This document shows positions 18,951 through 26,725 of a stretch of DNA of 64,000 bases, piece by piece. The translations under genes were made by a program, and so were the position numbers. The notes below the pieces were generated by a model that saw nothing but the letters and a program-made list of their open reading frames with translations, was not told the DNA's origin and did not search any database. This DNA is from Pseudomonas viridiflava (GTDB taxonomy: Bacteria > Pseudomonadota > Gammaproteobacteria > Pseudomonadales > Pseudomonadaceae), in assembly GCF_900573885.1 (NCBI RefSeq), contig NZ_UPSE01000453.1, positions 62,001 through 126,000 on the forward strand, in the 5' to 3' direction. Within the stretch, counting starts at the first letter, position 1. Each line of letters starts with the position of its first letter.

Positions 18951-19622
18951 TTAGCCCAACGGCTTACGGGCCACCAGCAGCCACGAGGCGAAACGGTGGT
19001 TATCGGCAGGCTCGTAACGTACTGCCTGTTTCTCTTCCAGCATCACCAGCTCGAAATCCTGGAACAGGTCGCGCAGGTGCGCTTCGTCCGAGAAATGTAC
19101 ATTGCCGGTGTTGGCAAACGAGCCGCTGGTGAACGCCTTGCGGGTGAACGCGTCTTCGCCACGCTCGCCGTTGGCGTAGTCCGAATGCAGTGTGGAATAC
19201 CAGTCCACGCCGATGAAAAAGCCGCCGGGCAGCAACGCGTCGTAAGCCTGACGCAGGCAGCGGCGAATGGCCTGGCCGCCGTTGCAGGTCAGCGAGGCGC
19301 GGTCGATCACCAGGTCAAAGCCCGGGGCAAACGCCCAGGGCTGGGTGAAGTCGCCCGTGACAATGGAGTCGGCCAGATGGGGCAGGCGCTCATGCAAGGT
19401 GGCGACAATGGTCGGGCTGCCTTCAACCGCGTGATAGGCCACGCCCAGCGCTTCGAAGAACGGAATGTTGGCGCCTGCGCCGCAGCCCAGTTCCAGCACC
19501 CGGCTGCCGGCACCCAGCGTGCGGCAATGGCGGCGGGTCAGGCTGACCACGTCCGACCAGGGCCATACCGACAGATGTGTATTTTCGGCGTACCGCTGTT
19601 CCCACTCGTTGGAAAAACTCAT
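18951..19622 (-). CDS. Class I SAM-dependent methyltransferase
   Basis: A 223-residue methyltransferase with an intact SAM-binding motif I (RVLELGCGAGANI, 41-53), an acidic motif II (YHAVEGS) and post-I features (SIVTGDFTQPW, FDLVIDRASL). I use the ATG giving MSFSNEWEQRYAEN, which has GGGAG 5 nt upstream and an ATGA overlap with the WbqC gene; the longer frame adds five residues. It is likely a small-molecule or sugar methylase that tailors the nonulosonate or flagellar glycan. Substrate unknown; it is distinct from the Pse-associated methylase upstream. Confidence 0.78.
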   Translation of the reverse strand: MSFSNEWEQRYAENTHLSVWPWSDVVSLTRRHCRTLGAGSRVLELGCGAGANIPFFEALGVAYHAVEGSPTIVATLHERLPHLADSIVTGDFTQPWAFAPGFDLVIDRASLTCNGGQAIRRCLRQAYDALLPGGFFIGVDWYSTLHSDYANGERGEDAFTRKAFTSGSFANTGNVHFSDEAHLRDLFQDFELVMLEEKQAVRYEPADNHRFASWLLVARKPLG

Positions 19623-20314
19623 AGCCACTCCCTGCATTCAGTTCTGCTGTCACCGCTGTTCATCCACCAGTCCAGCACACTCAGCCCCGCAACGAACTCG
19701 CCCCACAGCTGTGGGTAAACGGGCGGTTTGAAGGCCTGATACTGAACGGCGATACCGGCATCGGCAAACGCCGGCTCGTCGAGGTAATCCTTGCCCAGCG
19801 CACCGGACAGGTAGGCGCTGGCGTTCAGGCGCTGGCAAATATCCAGCACCAGGTCTGACTTGCGGCTGGTTAACTGCAATTCGCCGGCGCGCACCAGTTC
19901 GGTGGCGATGCCCAGCTCGCCAAGCCAGAACCGCAACTGCTGCCAGCACAGCTCGGCGAGGTTGTCTTCGGCGGCGCTGTACAGCGCTTCAAGCTTGGCA
20001 AAGCGCTCGGCAAAGTGCGCCGTTTTGCGGTAATTGAGGCTGATGGCCTTAAGGTGATCGGCGCGCCAGTTCTTGCTGTTATCGATCTGCGTGTCGCGCA
20101 AGGTGCCGGCCAGATGCCCGCGGGTTTTCACCGGAATGGTCAGCCACTGGGCGCCCTGCGGCGTCTTGATCCGGTTGCGGTTGATAAAGCTGTTTTTCTC
20201 GAACTGCACATTGTCGAGAAACACGAACACGTCGGCCCGGGCAATGCGCTCGAAGTAACCCAGCCACGGCAGATACGCCGGCTGGTGGGCAGCCAGTGTG
20301 CGTACTTCAGCCAT
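19619..20314 (-). CDS. WbqC family protein
   Basis: A 231-residue protein of the WbqC family, recognised by the N-terminal AAHQPAYLPWLGYFERI, then NVQFEKNSFINRNRIK and SGALGKDYLDE. The family occurs in O-antigen, capsule and flagellar glycan loci and has no settled biochemical role; an acyl- or aminoacyl-transfer function has been suggested for relatives. It overlaps pseH by 8 nt and the downstream methyltransferase by 4 nt, so it is translated as part of the sugar operon. ATG 20314 is used; the preceding TTG is less likely. Confidence 0.82.
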   Translation of the reverse strand: MAEVRTLAAHQPAYLPWLGYFERIARADVFVFLDNVQFEKNSFINRNRIKTPQGAQWLTIPVKTRGHLAGTLRDTQIDNSKNWRADHLKAISLNYRKTAHFAERFAKLEALYSAAEDNLAELCWQQLRFWLGELGIATELVRAGELQLTSRKSDLVLDICQRLNASAYLSGALGKDYLDEPAFADAGIAVQYQAFKPPVYPQLWGEFVAGLSVLDWWMNSGDSRTECREWL

Positions 20315-20858
20315 CAAACAACTCGCTTAGCAGGCCCTGGCGCTTTTGCTGCCACGGCTCGGCGAACAAGGCGAACAGGTGAATATCGAACACCCCGTCG
20401 TCACGGTGAATATGCCGGCGGCGCAGACCTTCGCTTTCAAAACCCAGGCGTTGGTGCACGGCCAGGCTGGCGCCATTGAAGCTCAGCACCTCCGAGCAGA
20501 TTTTCTCCAGCGCCAGCTCACTGAAAACGTAGTCCGCCACTAACGCCAACATGCGCGCGCCGCTGCCTTTGGCCTGCGGCGTGTCGGTGAGGTTGAAGCC
20601 CCAGGCGCAACGACGATGGCGCCCGCTGATGTCTGTGAGGCTGGCATAGCCCACGGCGCTGGCGCTGTGCTCGAAAATCAGGTGACGGCTGTCGGGGTTC
20701 GCCAGCTCACGCGCCAACCAGCCCATGTGCTCGGGCATTTCGATAGGCGCGGTGTTGTACATGAACGGCCGGTTGCTCTCGGCGTTGCGCCAGCGCAGCA
20801 GCGCCTCGGCATCGGCCAGTTCAACAGGGCGCAAACGGTAGTCGCCCTTCTCCATCAT
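20307..20858 (-). CDS. pseH: PseH-like UDP-amino-sugar N-acetyltransferase (GNAT)
   Basis: A 183-residue GNAT acetyltransferase. Conserved features include LRPVELADAEALLRWRN near the N-terminus, the acetyl-CoA loop KGSGARMLALV, and VLSFNGASLAVHQRLGF before the C-terminus. PseH acetylates the 4-amino group of the UDP-altrosamine intermediate made by PseC, giving the UDP-diacetamido sugar used by PseG. Assignment rests on family match plus its place between pseI and WbqC. It starts inside the pseI stop (ATGA). Alternative acyl donors cannot be excluded. Confidence 0.85.
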   Translation of the reverse strand: MMEKGDYRLRPVELADAEALLRWRNAESNRPFMYNTAPIEMPEHMGWLARELANPDSRHLIFEHSASAVGYASLTDISGRHRRCAWGFNLTDTPQAKGSGARMLALVADYVFSELALEKICSEVLSFNGASLAVHQRLGFESEGLRRRHIHRDDGVFDIHLFALFAEPWQQKRQGLLSELFDG

Positions 20859-21925
20859 CGACCGGCCCCGACGAAATCGCCCAGTTGCAACAGTTCGCCT
20901 TCGGCAATGGCGCGCGTGGCAACGGTGCCCAGCGCCTGCTCGAACAACGCCGGCGACAAGCCATTGCCGGGGCGGCGCAGACCGATGTTGTCCGCGCTCA
21001 GGGTTTCACCGGGCGCGATGGCCTTGATCGCCACCAGGCTGCGGCGCGCCAGTACGCGCATGTCGAGCTCGGCAGCGGTGGGCCGCACAAAGGGCGAGCC
21101 GATAATGCGGTCGGCCCGATGGATGTGCTCAATCCATTCGGTCAGGCCCTGCACGTTTTCGGAAAACCAGTGGTCCGGACCCGGCAAGTCATGATCAAGG
21201 GTGAAGTGTTTTTCAAATAGGCGCGCGCCACGGGCCACCGCCAACGACGCCGCCAACGGCCCCTGGGTGTGGTCGGAAAAGCCCACCAGCAAACCGGGGA
21301 AGGCCTGCTGCAAGGTGGTGAGTTTGCTCAGGTTCACGTCCGCATCGGGCGTCGGGTACTGCGAGGTGCACAGCAGCAACGCAACCTGCTGGCCGGCGAA
21401 CCAGCCGACCGTCTCCAGTGCCTGATGCACCTCGGCCAGGTCGCTCATGCCGCACGACAGAATCAGCGGCAGCTGCGCTTCGGCATACGAGCGCAGCAAG
21501 GGCAGATTGGTGAAATCGTCCGAGCCGACCTTGATCGCCGGCACGCCAATTTGCATGAGCAGATCGAGGTCGCTGCGGTTCTGCGGCGACGAGAAAAAGG
21601 TGATGCCCACGTTCAGGCAATAAGCCTTTACCTGCTGCCACTGCCCGGCACTGAACTGGTAGCGCTGAAACATCGCCAGCATCGACTCGGTAACGCTTTT
21701 ACCCTGGGATTTATAGGTAAACATCTGCGTGGGGTCGCCGCAGAACTCTTCGGCCTTGAAGGTCTGAAACTTCACCGCATCGGCGCCGGCGGCCTTTGCT
21801 GCATCGATCATGCGCAGGGCCAGGTCCAGGTCGCCGTTGTGGTTAATGCCCACTTCGGCGATGCAGTACGGCGGCGCGTCGGCGCCAATGGCGCGGCCGG
21901 CAATGGCAAACGGGGTTTTCGACAT
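20855..21925 (-). CDS. pseI: NeuB-family nonulosonate synthase (in the PseI position)
   Basis: A 356-residue enzyme condensing phosphoenolpyruvate with a 6-carbon amino sugar. The NeuB barrel spans about 20-260 and the antifreeze-like SAF domain about 280-350 (VLARRSLVAIKAIAPGETLS, RRPGNGLSP). By position it should act on the PseG product to give a pseudaminic-type acid. However, its motifs (AEVGINHNGD, VKFQTFKAEEF, EKHFTLDHDLPGPDHWFS) are those of NeuB/LegI synthases; classical PseI has a GVDSAFS-type motif where this one has GPDHWFS. The symbol is therefore assigned by pathway context. It shares one base (TGATG) with pseG and overlaps pseH by 4 nt. Confidence 0.8.
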   Translation of the reverse strand: MSKTPFAIAGRAIGADAPPYCIAEVGINHNGDLDLALRMIDAAKAAGADAVKFQTFKAEEFCGDPTQMFTYKSQGKSVTESMLAMFQRYQFSAGQWQQVKAYCLNVGITFFSSPQNRSDLDLLMQIGVPAIKVGSDDFTNLPLLRSYAEAQLPLILSCGMSDLAEVHQALETVGWFAGQQVALLLCTSQYPTPDADVNLSKLTTLQQAFPGLLVGFSDHTQGPLAASLAVARGARLFEKHFTLDHDLPGPDHWFSENVQGLTEWIEHIHRADRIIGSPFVRPTAAELDMRVLARRSLVAIKAIAPGETLSADNIGLRRPGNGLSPALFEQALGTVATRAIAEGELLQLGDFVGAGR

Positions 21926-22995
21926 CAGTGACTACCTTCTGCAACGGCCGACGGCCTTGCCAACGATTCCAGCATCGCCAGGCTTACGCGCCCGGCACCC
22001 AAGCCATCCACCAGGTTCCACGCTGCAGCGGACATGGCTGCCAGTTGCGGCGGCACCAGCCCTTCCAGGGCATGGCGATACTGCTCCACGGTCAGCTTGC
22101 CGGCGTCGCCCAGATTGACTGCCGCGCCCAGGCGATGCAGGCCGGCCGCCAGGCTGCGCTGGTTGTCGGCGAGAATTACCAGCAACGACGGCACACCCAC
22201 GGCGCAGCGCTCCCACGAGGCCGAACCGGCAGCACCAATGGCCAGGTCCGCTTCGGCCAGCAGGCGCGCCATGTAATCCACTTGTACGTGCAATTGCCAG
22301 CGCTGCGCCTGGCAATAGGCAGCCAGCGATTTCTCGCCCGGATGGTCGCTGCCGATCACGACATCCACGTGCACATTCAGGCCCCAATGCACCAGGGCTT
22401 GCAGGCATTTGAACAGTTCGCCGCCGTCATCGCCGCCGGTAAAAAACACCACCACCCGCTGCACGCTGCCATTGCGCGGCGCGGCGCTGGCGCGAGCGAG
22501 CAGAAATTCTTCGCGCAGCAACGCGTATTGCGGGCCGAACAGCTGCATGGCCGGGCGCTGCAACAGCGGCGCGTAGCGCGCAGCGGAGTTGTCGTCGAAG
22601 CCCTGGTCGAGCAGCACGTCGCAATCGAGCGGCCGGTCAGCCAGGTCGTCGATCACCATGATGCGTTTGGCAAAGCGGCGGGCGGCCTGATGCCAGACGG
22701 CGTCGAGCGCGTAATGGTCGACCACGCACCAGTCGAAACGCCGCTCGCCCAGCCGCGCGGCCAGGCCTGCGCAATCTGCCGCGCCGTCGACTGTCGCATC
22801 GGCCGCCTCGGACCCGCGCAACCGCAGCACCTCGTACTGGCCTGGAATGATCGCCAACGGCGCACCGGGCAGGTCGCGGCAGGCAAACGTCACCTGCGCG
22901 CCCTGCTCGTGAAGCTGCCTGGCAAGCGTCAGGCAACGCAGCAGGTGGCCGCTGCCAATGGTCAGCGAGGCATCCACACGGACCAGCACGCGCAT
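21925..22995 (-). CDS. pseG: PseG-type UDP-sugar hydrolase
   Basis: A 356-residue GT-B-fold hydrolase that removes UDP from UDP-2,4-diacetamido-trideoxy-altropyranose with inversion. The start MRVLVRVDASLTIGSGHLLR includes His17, the position of the catalytic base described for Campylobacter PseG. The linker MVIDDLADRPLDCDVLLDQG and the nucleotide-binding GAAGSASWERCAVGVPSL are family hallmarks. It is longer than Campylobacter PseG, with a variable C-terminal tail. It follows pseF after one base and overlaps the synthase gene by one base. Confidence 0.92.
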   Translation of the reverse strand: MRVLVRVDASLTIGSGHLLRCLTLARQLHEQGAQVTFACRDLPGAPLAIIPGQYEVLRLRGSEAADATVDGAADCAGLAARLGERRFDWCVVDHYALDAVWHQAARRFAKRIMVIDDLADRPLDCDVLLDQGFDDNSAARYAPLLQRPAMQLFGPQYALLREEFLLARASAAPRNGSVQRVVVFFTGGDDGGELFKCLQALVHWGLNVHVDVVIGSDHPGEKSLAAYCQAQRWQLHVQVDYMARLLAEADLAIGAAGSASWERCAVGVPSLLVILADNQRSLAAGLHRLGAAVNLGDAGKLTVEQYRHALEGLVPPQLAAMSAAAWNLVDGLGAGRVSLAMLESLARPSAVAEGSH

Positions 22996-22996
22996 C

Positions 22997-23701
22997 TCAA
23001 ATGTCTCCGTTCTGCTTGAGGCTGGCGTACATCAGCTCAGCGCGGCGCCAGTCTTCGGGGGTGTCGATGTCTTGCACCAGGTAACGCGGCAACAGCACCG
23101 GCAACGAGTGCGGCGCGTGAATCGCCAGGCCCTCGGCCCACGCGTCGCGGCGGCCCCAATAGAACTGACCGGCGTCGTGGTACACCGGCTCCAGGTCTTG
23201 CGAGCGGGTGTCGTAATACTCAGGGTACAGCGACTCGACGCACTGCTCCGCATTCAGGCGCAACGCGCGCTGTACGGGCGAGCCGTAGCCGGTGATGCTG
23301 AAGGCGAAGGCTTTGTCCGGGCGCGCCTGCAGAATGTCCAGGCCTTCGCGCAGGCTGGCCGGTTGCACGAACGGCGCCGTGGCATACAGGCAGCAGGCGT
23401 ACTCGGGCTCGTAGCCGGTGGCGGCCAGATCTGCCAGCGCATGCTGAATAACCTCGACGGTACCGGCATGGTCATCGGCCAGCTCGGCGGGCCGCATAAA
23501 CGGCACCTCGGCGCCGAGACTGCGCGCCACCTCGGCCATCTCGACGTCATCGGTACTGACCACCACGCGCTCGAACACCCCGGCGGCCAGGCCGGCCTGG
23601 ATGGAATAGGCAATGATCGGCTGACCATGGAACAGCTTGATGTTCTTGCGCGGAATGCGCTTGCTGCCGCCACGCGCCGGAATGATCAGCACGTTGCTCA
23701 T
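22997..23701 (-). CDS. pseF: Pseudaminic acid cytidylyltransferase PseF
   Basis: A 234-residue CMP-sugar synthetase with the N-terminal signature PARGGSKRIPRKNIK (8-22), STDDVEMAEVARSLGAEVPF and CCLYATAPFVQP, typical of the PseF branch. It activates the nonulosonate with CTP to form the CMP donor used by the glycosyltransferase. Its ATG overlaps the methylase stop by 4 nt. PseF-like motifs, together with PseB, PseC and PseG, argue for a pseudaminic rather than neuraminic acid product. Confidence 0.93.
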   Translation of the reverse strand: MSNVLIIPARGGSKRIPRKNIKLFHGQPIIAYSIQAGLAAGVFERVVVSTDDVEMAEVARSLGAEVPFMRPAELADDHAGTVEVIQHALADLAATGYEPEYACCLYATAPFVQPASLREGLDILQARPDKAFAFSITGYGSPVQRALRLNAEQCVESLYPEYYDTRSQDLEPVYHDAGQFYWGRRDAWAEGLAIHAPHSLPVLLPRYLVQDIDTPEDWRRAELMYASLKQNGDI

Positions 23702-24318
23702 GGACGTTTTTCCAACAGAAACCAGTTGAGATCGTCAGCGGGAAAATTGGCGTCGCGGTGGTACACAAAGCCGTAATCCACCAGCTGCAAGTCGGCATAC
23801 AGGTCGAGCATCTCGCCGGCAAAATCGCGCTTGAACAGCTTGCCGCTGTGGCCGCGATAACCAATCTCCACGGGCGCCGGGTTGTAGTACTCGGCGATCA
23901 GCACGTAGCGACTGCTCGCTTCATACAGCTTGGCGTACGCCTGGGGCAGCAGCTCGGGCGGCAAGTGAATGAGCACGCCTTTGGTAAAGCTCAGGTCGAC
24001 ATTCTGGCTCACCGGGTAATCAAACAACGAACCCTGCCAGACCGTCGCCACGTTGAGGCTTTGGGCGATTTCGCAGGCTTTGGCGTTCAGTTCCACGCCG
24101 TGCAGCTGCGCACGCGGAAACAGCTGCGCCAAGGCTTGCAGATTGAGGCCGCGGTTAGTGCCCAGCTCCAGCACGCTGCCCAGGCGCCCGGCGCTGCGCA
24201 GCGCCTGCACAAAGAACGCCACGGCCCAGGCCACCGGCAGCTCGCCTTCGTTGCGGTCGACATACTGGTCGCCGAATTCGCCTTGCCAGAAACGTTCCTG
24301 CTCAGTCAGTTCACGCAT
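23698..24318 (-). CDS. Pseudaminic acid biosynthesis-associated methylase
   Basis: A 206-residue SAM-dependent methyltransferase whose N-terminus (MRELTEQERFWQGEFG) and motif I variant SVLELGTNRGLNLQAL match the family annotated as pseudaminic-acid-biosynthesis-associated methylases. The family is known from genome context; its target, probably the nonulosonate or a precursor, has not been pinned down as far as I know. ATG 24318 has GGAG 8 nt upstream; the ORF could start five codons earlier without a site. It lies between pseC and pseF and overlaps pseF by 4 nt. Confidence 0.85.
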   Translation of the reverse strand: MRELTEQERFWQGEFGDQYVDRNEGELPVAWAVAFFVQALRSAGRLGSVLELGTNRGLNLQALAQLFPRAQLHGVELNAKACEIAQSLNVATVWQGSLFDYPVSQNVDLSFTKGVLIHLPPELLPQAYAKLYEASSRYVLIAEYYNPAPVEIGYRGHSGKLFKRDFAGEMLDLYADLQLVDYGFVYHRDANFPADDLNWFLLEKRP

Positions 24319-24348
24319 GGGCGTGCTCTCCATGGAAGATCGCAGCGG

Positions 24349-25506
24349 TCAGCGCAGTGCGTTTTTCAACGCCTGCACGACCTGATTTTGTTGTTCGTCG
24401 CTCATGTCGGCGTAAAGCGGCAAGCTCACGGCTTCCCGGTAATAGCGCTCGGCTTCGGGGAAGTCGCCGGTGGCGAATCCACGCTGTTGGTAATACGGCT
24501 GCACATGCACTGGAATGTAATGCAGGTTCACGCCGATTCCGGCCTCACGCAGCGCGGTAAATATGCTGGCGTGGTCGCCTTGCAAGCGCTCGAGCTGCAA
24601 GCGAACCGGGTACAGATGCCAGGCCGACTCGGCACCGTGCTGGGCCACCGGCAGCGTCACTGGCAAATCCTTCAGCAGTTGGTCATAACGCGCCGCCAGT
24701 TCGCGGCGGCGGGCTACAAACGCGTGCAACCGGGTCAGTTGCGACAAGCCCAGTGCCGCCTGGATGTCGGTCATCCGGTAGTTGTAACCCAGCTCCAGCT
24801 GCTGGTAGTACCAGGGGCCATCGCTGGGCTGGGTCATCAGCGCCGGGTCGCGGGTAATGCCATGGCTGCGCAGGCGGCGCAGACGTTCGGCGAGTTCGCC
24901 GCTCTGCGTCGTCAGCAGGCCGCCCTCGCCCGTGGTAATGATTTTTACCGGGTGAAAGCTGAACACCGTGATGTCGGCGTAATCGCCACAACCAACCGGT
25001 CGCCCGGCGTAGCTCGCGCCCACGGCGTGGGAGGCGTCTTCAATCACCTTGAAACCGTAGTGCTGCGCCAGTTGCTGCACAGCGGCCATGTCGCAGCTCT
25101 GCCCGGCAAACGCCACCGGCACCACGATCTTTGGCAAGCACCCACGGCGTTCAGCCTCGGCCAGCTTGCTGGCGAGACGCGCAACGTCGAGGTTGAGGGT
25201 GTGCGGGTCGATATCGACAAAATCCACCGAGGCGCCGCAATACAGCGCGCAGTTGGCGCTGGCGACAAAGGTGTTCGGGCTGGTCCACAACAGGTCACCG
25301 GGGCCGAGGTCCAGGGCCAGACAAGCGATATGCAACGCGGCGGTGGCGTTGCTCACGGCAACGCCGTAAGCCGCCTGACACGTACTCGCCATCGCCTGCT
25401 CGAAGCGCTCGATGGCCGGGCCCTGGGTCAGAAAGTCGGACTGCAACACGGCGACCACGGCGTCGATGTCCGCCTGGGAAATACTCTGCCGGCCGTAAGG
25501 AATCAT
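24349..25506 (-). CDS. pseC: UDP-amino-sugar transaminase PseC
   Basis: A 385-residue PLP-dependent DegT/DnrJ/EryC1-family aminotransferase. The N-terminus IPYGRQSISQADIDAVV, the PLP-binding lysine in FSFHPVKIITTGEGGLL, the active-site EDASHAVGASY and C-terminal GIGVNLHYIPVHVQPYYQ are typical of PseC. It transfers an amino group from glutamate to the 4-keto sugar made by PseB, giving UDP-4-amino-4,6-dideoxy-GlcNAc-type altrosamine. I chose the ATG 4 nt after the pseB stop; the ORF extends eight codons further upstream into pseB. Confidence 0.94.
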   Translation of the reverse strand: MIPYGRQSISQADIDAVVAVLQSDFLTQGPAIERFEQAMASTCQAAYGVAVSNATAALHIACLALDLGPGDLLWTSPNTFVASANCALYCGASVDFVDIDPHTLNLDVARLASKLAEAERRGCLPKIVVPVAFAGQSCDMAAVQQLAQHYGFKVIEDASHAVGASYAGRPVGCGDYADITVFSFHPVKIITTGEGGLLTTQSGELAERLRRLRSHGITRDPALMTQPSDGPWYYQQLELGYNYRMTDIQAALGLSQLTRLHAFVARRRELAARYDQLLKDLPVTLPVAQHGAESAWHLYPVRLQLERLQGDHASIFTALREAGIGVNLHYIPVHVQPYYQQRGFATGDFPEAERYYREAVSLPLYADMSDEQQNQVVQALKNALR

Positions 25507-25510
25507 CGGC

Positions 25511-26506
25511 TCACGACCAGACTTCGCCAAGCTGACGCAGCTCGTCGATGTTCAGGTAATGGGTGTTGCTGTCGGACACGTATTCGAAGCCTTCCACTAC
25601 CGGCACGCCGCTGTCGCCCAGGCCGTCTACCGAGTAGTCACTCTGCTCGGTAAAGACAATGGACGGCGCGATCACGAAGTGCTCGGCAAACTCGAACGTG
25701 TGGGTGCTGTCGTCGCGGGAAATCATCATTTCGTGCAGCTTTTCGCCGGGACGAATGCCGACCATGCGGTGCGGCAGTGCCGGCGCGAGCGCGGTGGCCA
25801 GGTCGACGATGCGCGCCGAGGGAATTTTCGGCACAAACAGCTCGCCGCCGTGCATGCGCTCAAAGCTCTTCATCACGAATTCCACGCCCTGGTCGAGGGT
25901 GATCCAGAACCGCGTCATGCGCTCATCGGTGATGGGCAAATCCACCGCGCCGTCGTTGATGAGCTTGCGAAAGAACGGCAACACCGAACCCCGCGAACCG
26001 ACCACATTGCCGTAACGCACGACGGCGAAGCGGGTTTCCCGGCCGCCAGTGATGTTGTTGGCGGCGATAAACAATTTGTCGCTCAAAAGCTTGGTAGCGC
26101 CATACAGATTGATCGGGCTGGAGGCTTTGTCGGTGGACAGCGCTATGACTTTTTCAACGCCGTTGGCGAGGGCCGCGTGAATGATGTTTTCCGCGCCGCT
26201 GACGTTGGTGCGAATGCATTCCGACGGGTTGTATTCAGCAGCCGGCACTTGCTTGAGGGCGGCGGCATGCACGACGAAGTCGATACCGCGCATGGCTTGC
26301 TTAACCCGCTCGGCGTCTCGCACGTCGCCCAGAAAGTAACGCATGCAGGGTGCATGGAATTCCTGCTGCATTTCGTACTGCTTGAGTTCGTCGCGGGAAA
26401 ACACCACCACACGTTTCGGTTGGTAGCGAGCCAGCAGCGCGCGAATAAAGGCTCGACCAAACGAGCCGGTGCCGCCGGAAATGAATACGGACTTACCGTC
26501 AAACAT
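25511..26506 (-). CDS. pseB: UDP-GlcNAc 4,6-dehydratase (inverting) PseB
   Basis: A 331-residue short-chain dehydrogenase of the FlaA1/PseB type. The NAD-binding motif is FISGGTGSFGRAF (8-20), the active-site DKASSP is followed by NLYGATKLLSD (Tyr-x3-Lys), and RYGNVVGSRGSVLPFF is conserved. It performs dehydration with C5 inversion as the first step of pseudaminic acid synthesis. The start MFDGKSVFISGG has GGGGAG 6 nt before it. The open frame runs 53 codons further upstream but crosses an RpoN promoter and is rejected. First gene of the 12-gene sugar operon. Confidence 0.96.
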   Translation of the reverse strand: MFDGKSVFISGGTGSFGRAFIRALLARYQPKRVVVFSRDELKQYEMQQEFHAPCMRYFLGDVRDAERVKQAMRGIDFVVHAAALKQVPAAEYNPSECIRTNVSGAENIIHAALANGVEKVIALSTDKASSPINLYGATKLLSDKLFIAANNITGGRETRFAVVRYGNVVGSRGSVLPFFRKLINDGAVDLPITDERMTRFWITLDQGVEFVMKSFERMHGGELFVPKIPSARIVDLATALAPALPHRMVGIRPGEKLHEMMISRDDSTHTFEFAEHFVIAPSIVFTEQSDYSVDGLGDSGVPVVEGFEYVSDSNTHYLNIDELRQLGEVWS

Positions 26507-26608
26507 ACTGCTCTCCCCTGCCTGATCAGGACACCGACGCGCTCTATAGCACGGCATCCAGTTCCTCTGACAATTTAATGGCGCACGTCTTTGTTGTGCT
26601 GACACCAT

Positions 26609-26624
26609 AGCAAGCATGGTGCCA
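26609..26624 (-). promoter_or_regulatory. Sigma54 (RpoN) promoter of the pse glycan operon
   Basis: Minus-strand TGGCACCATGCTTGCT matches the RpoN consensus at all key positions, with GG-N10-GC spacing. It predicts a start about 92 nt upstream of pseB. No comparable promoter is seen inside the operon, so it should drive all 12 genes. Confidence 0.85.
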
Positions 26625-26666
26625 ACCAGCAGAAACGCAAGGCGGGAGGCGCAGCCGTCGAGCACG

Positions 26667-26708
26667 CAGCGTTTTAGATCGGGCCGCGCATTGCGAAGCC
26701 CAACGCTG
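26667..26708. repeat. REP-like palindrome downstream of flgL
   Basis: CAGCGTT / AACGCTG (26667-26673, 26702-26708) enclose GGGC / GCCC (26681-26684, 26698-26701). On the minus strand the core reads GTTGGGCTTCGC, like the element near 2.66 kb. It lies just past the flgL stop and may end or stabilise the flg transcript. Confidence 0.55.
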
Positions 26709-26725
26709 GAAGAAACGCCGCGAAG

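Noticed and set aside
23758-25653. 631-codon plus-strand open frame opposite the pse methylase and pseC
   Set aside because: Antisense to well-identified genes, biased residues (Gln, Arg, His, Ala), no ribosome binding site or motif.
26507-26665. 53-codon N-terminal extension of PseB
   Set aside because: It crosses the RpoN promoter, and PseB proteins begin at MFDGKSVFISGG, which has an excellent ribosome binding site.
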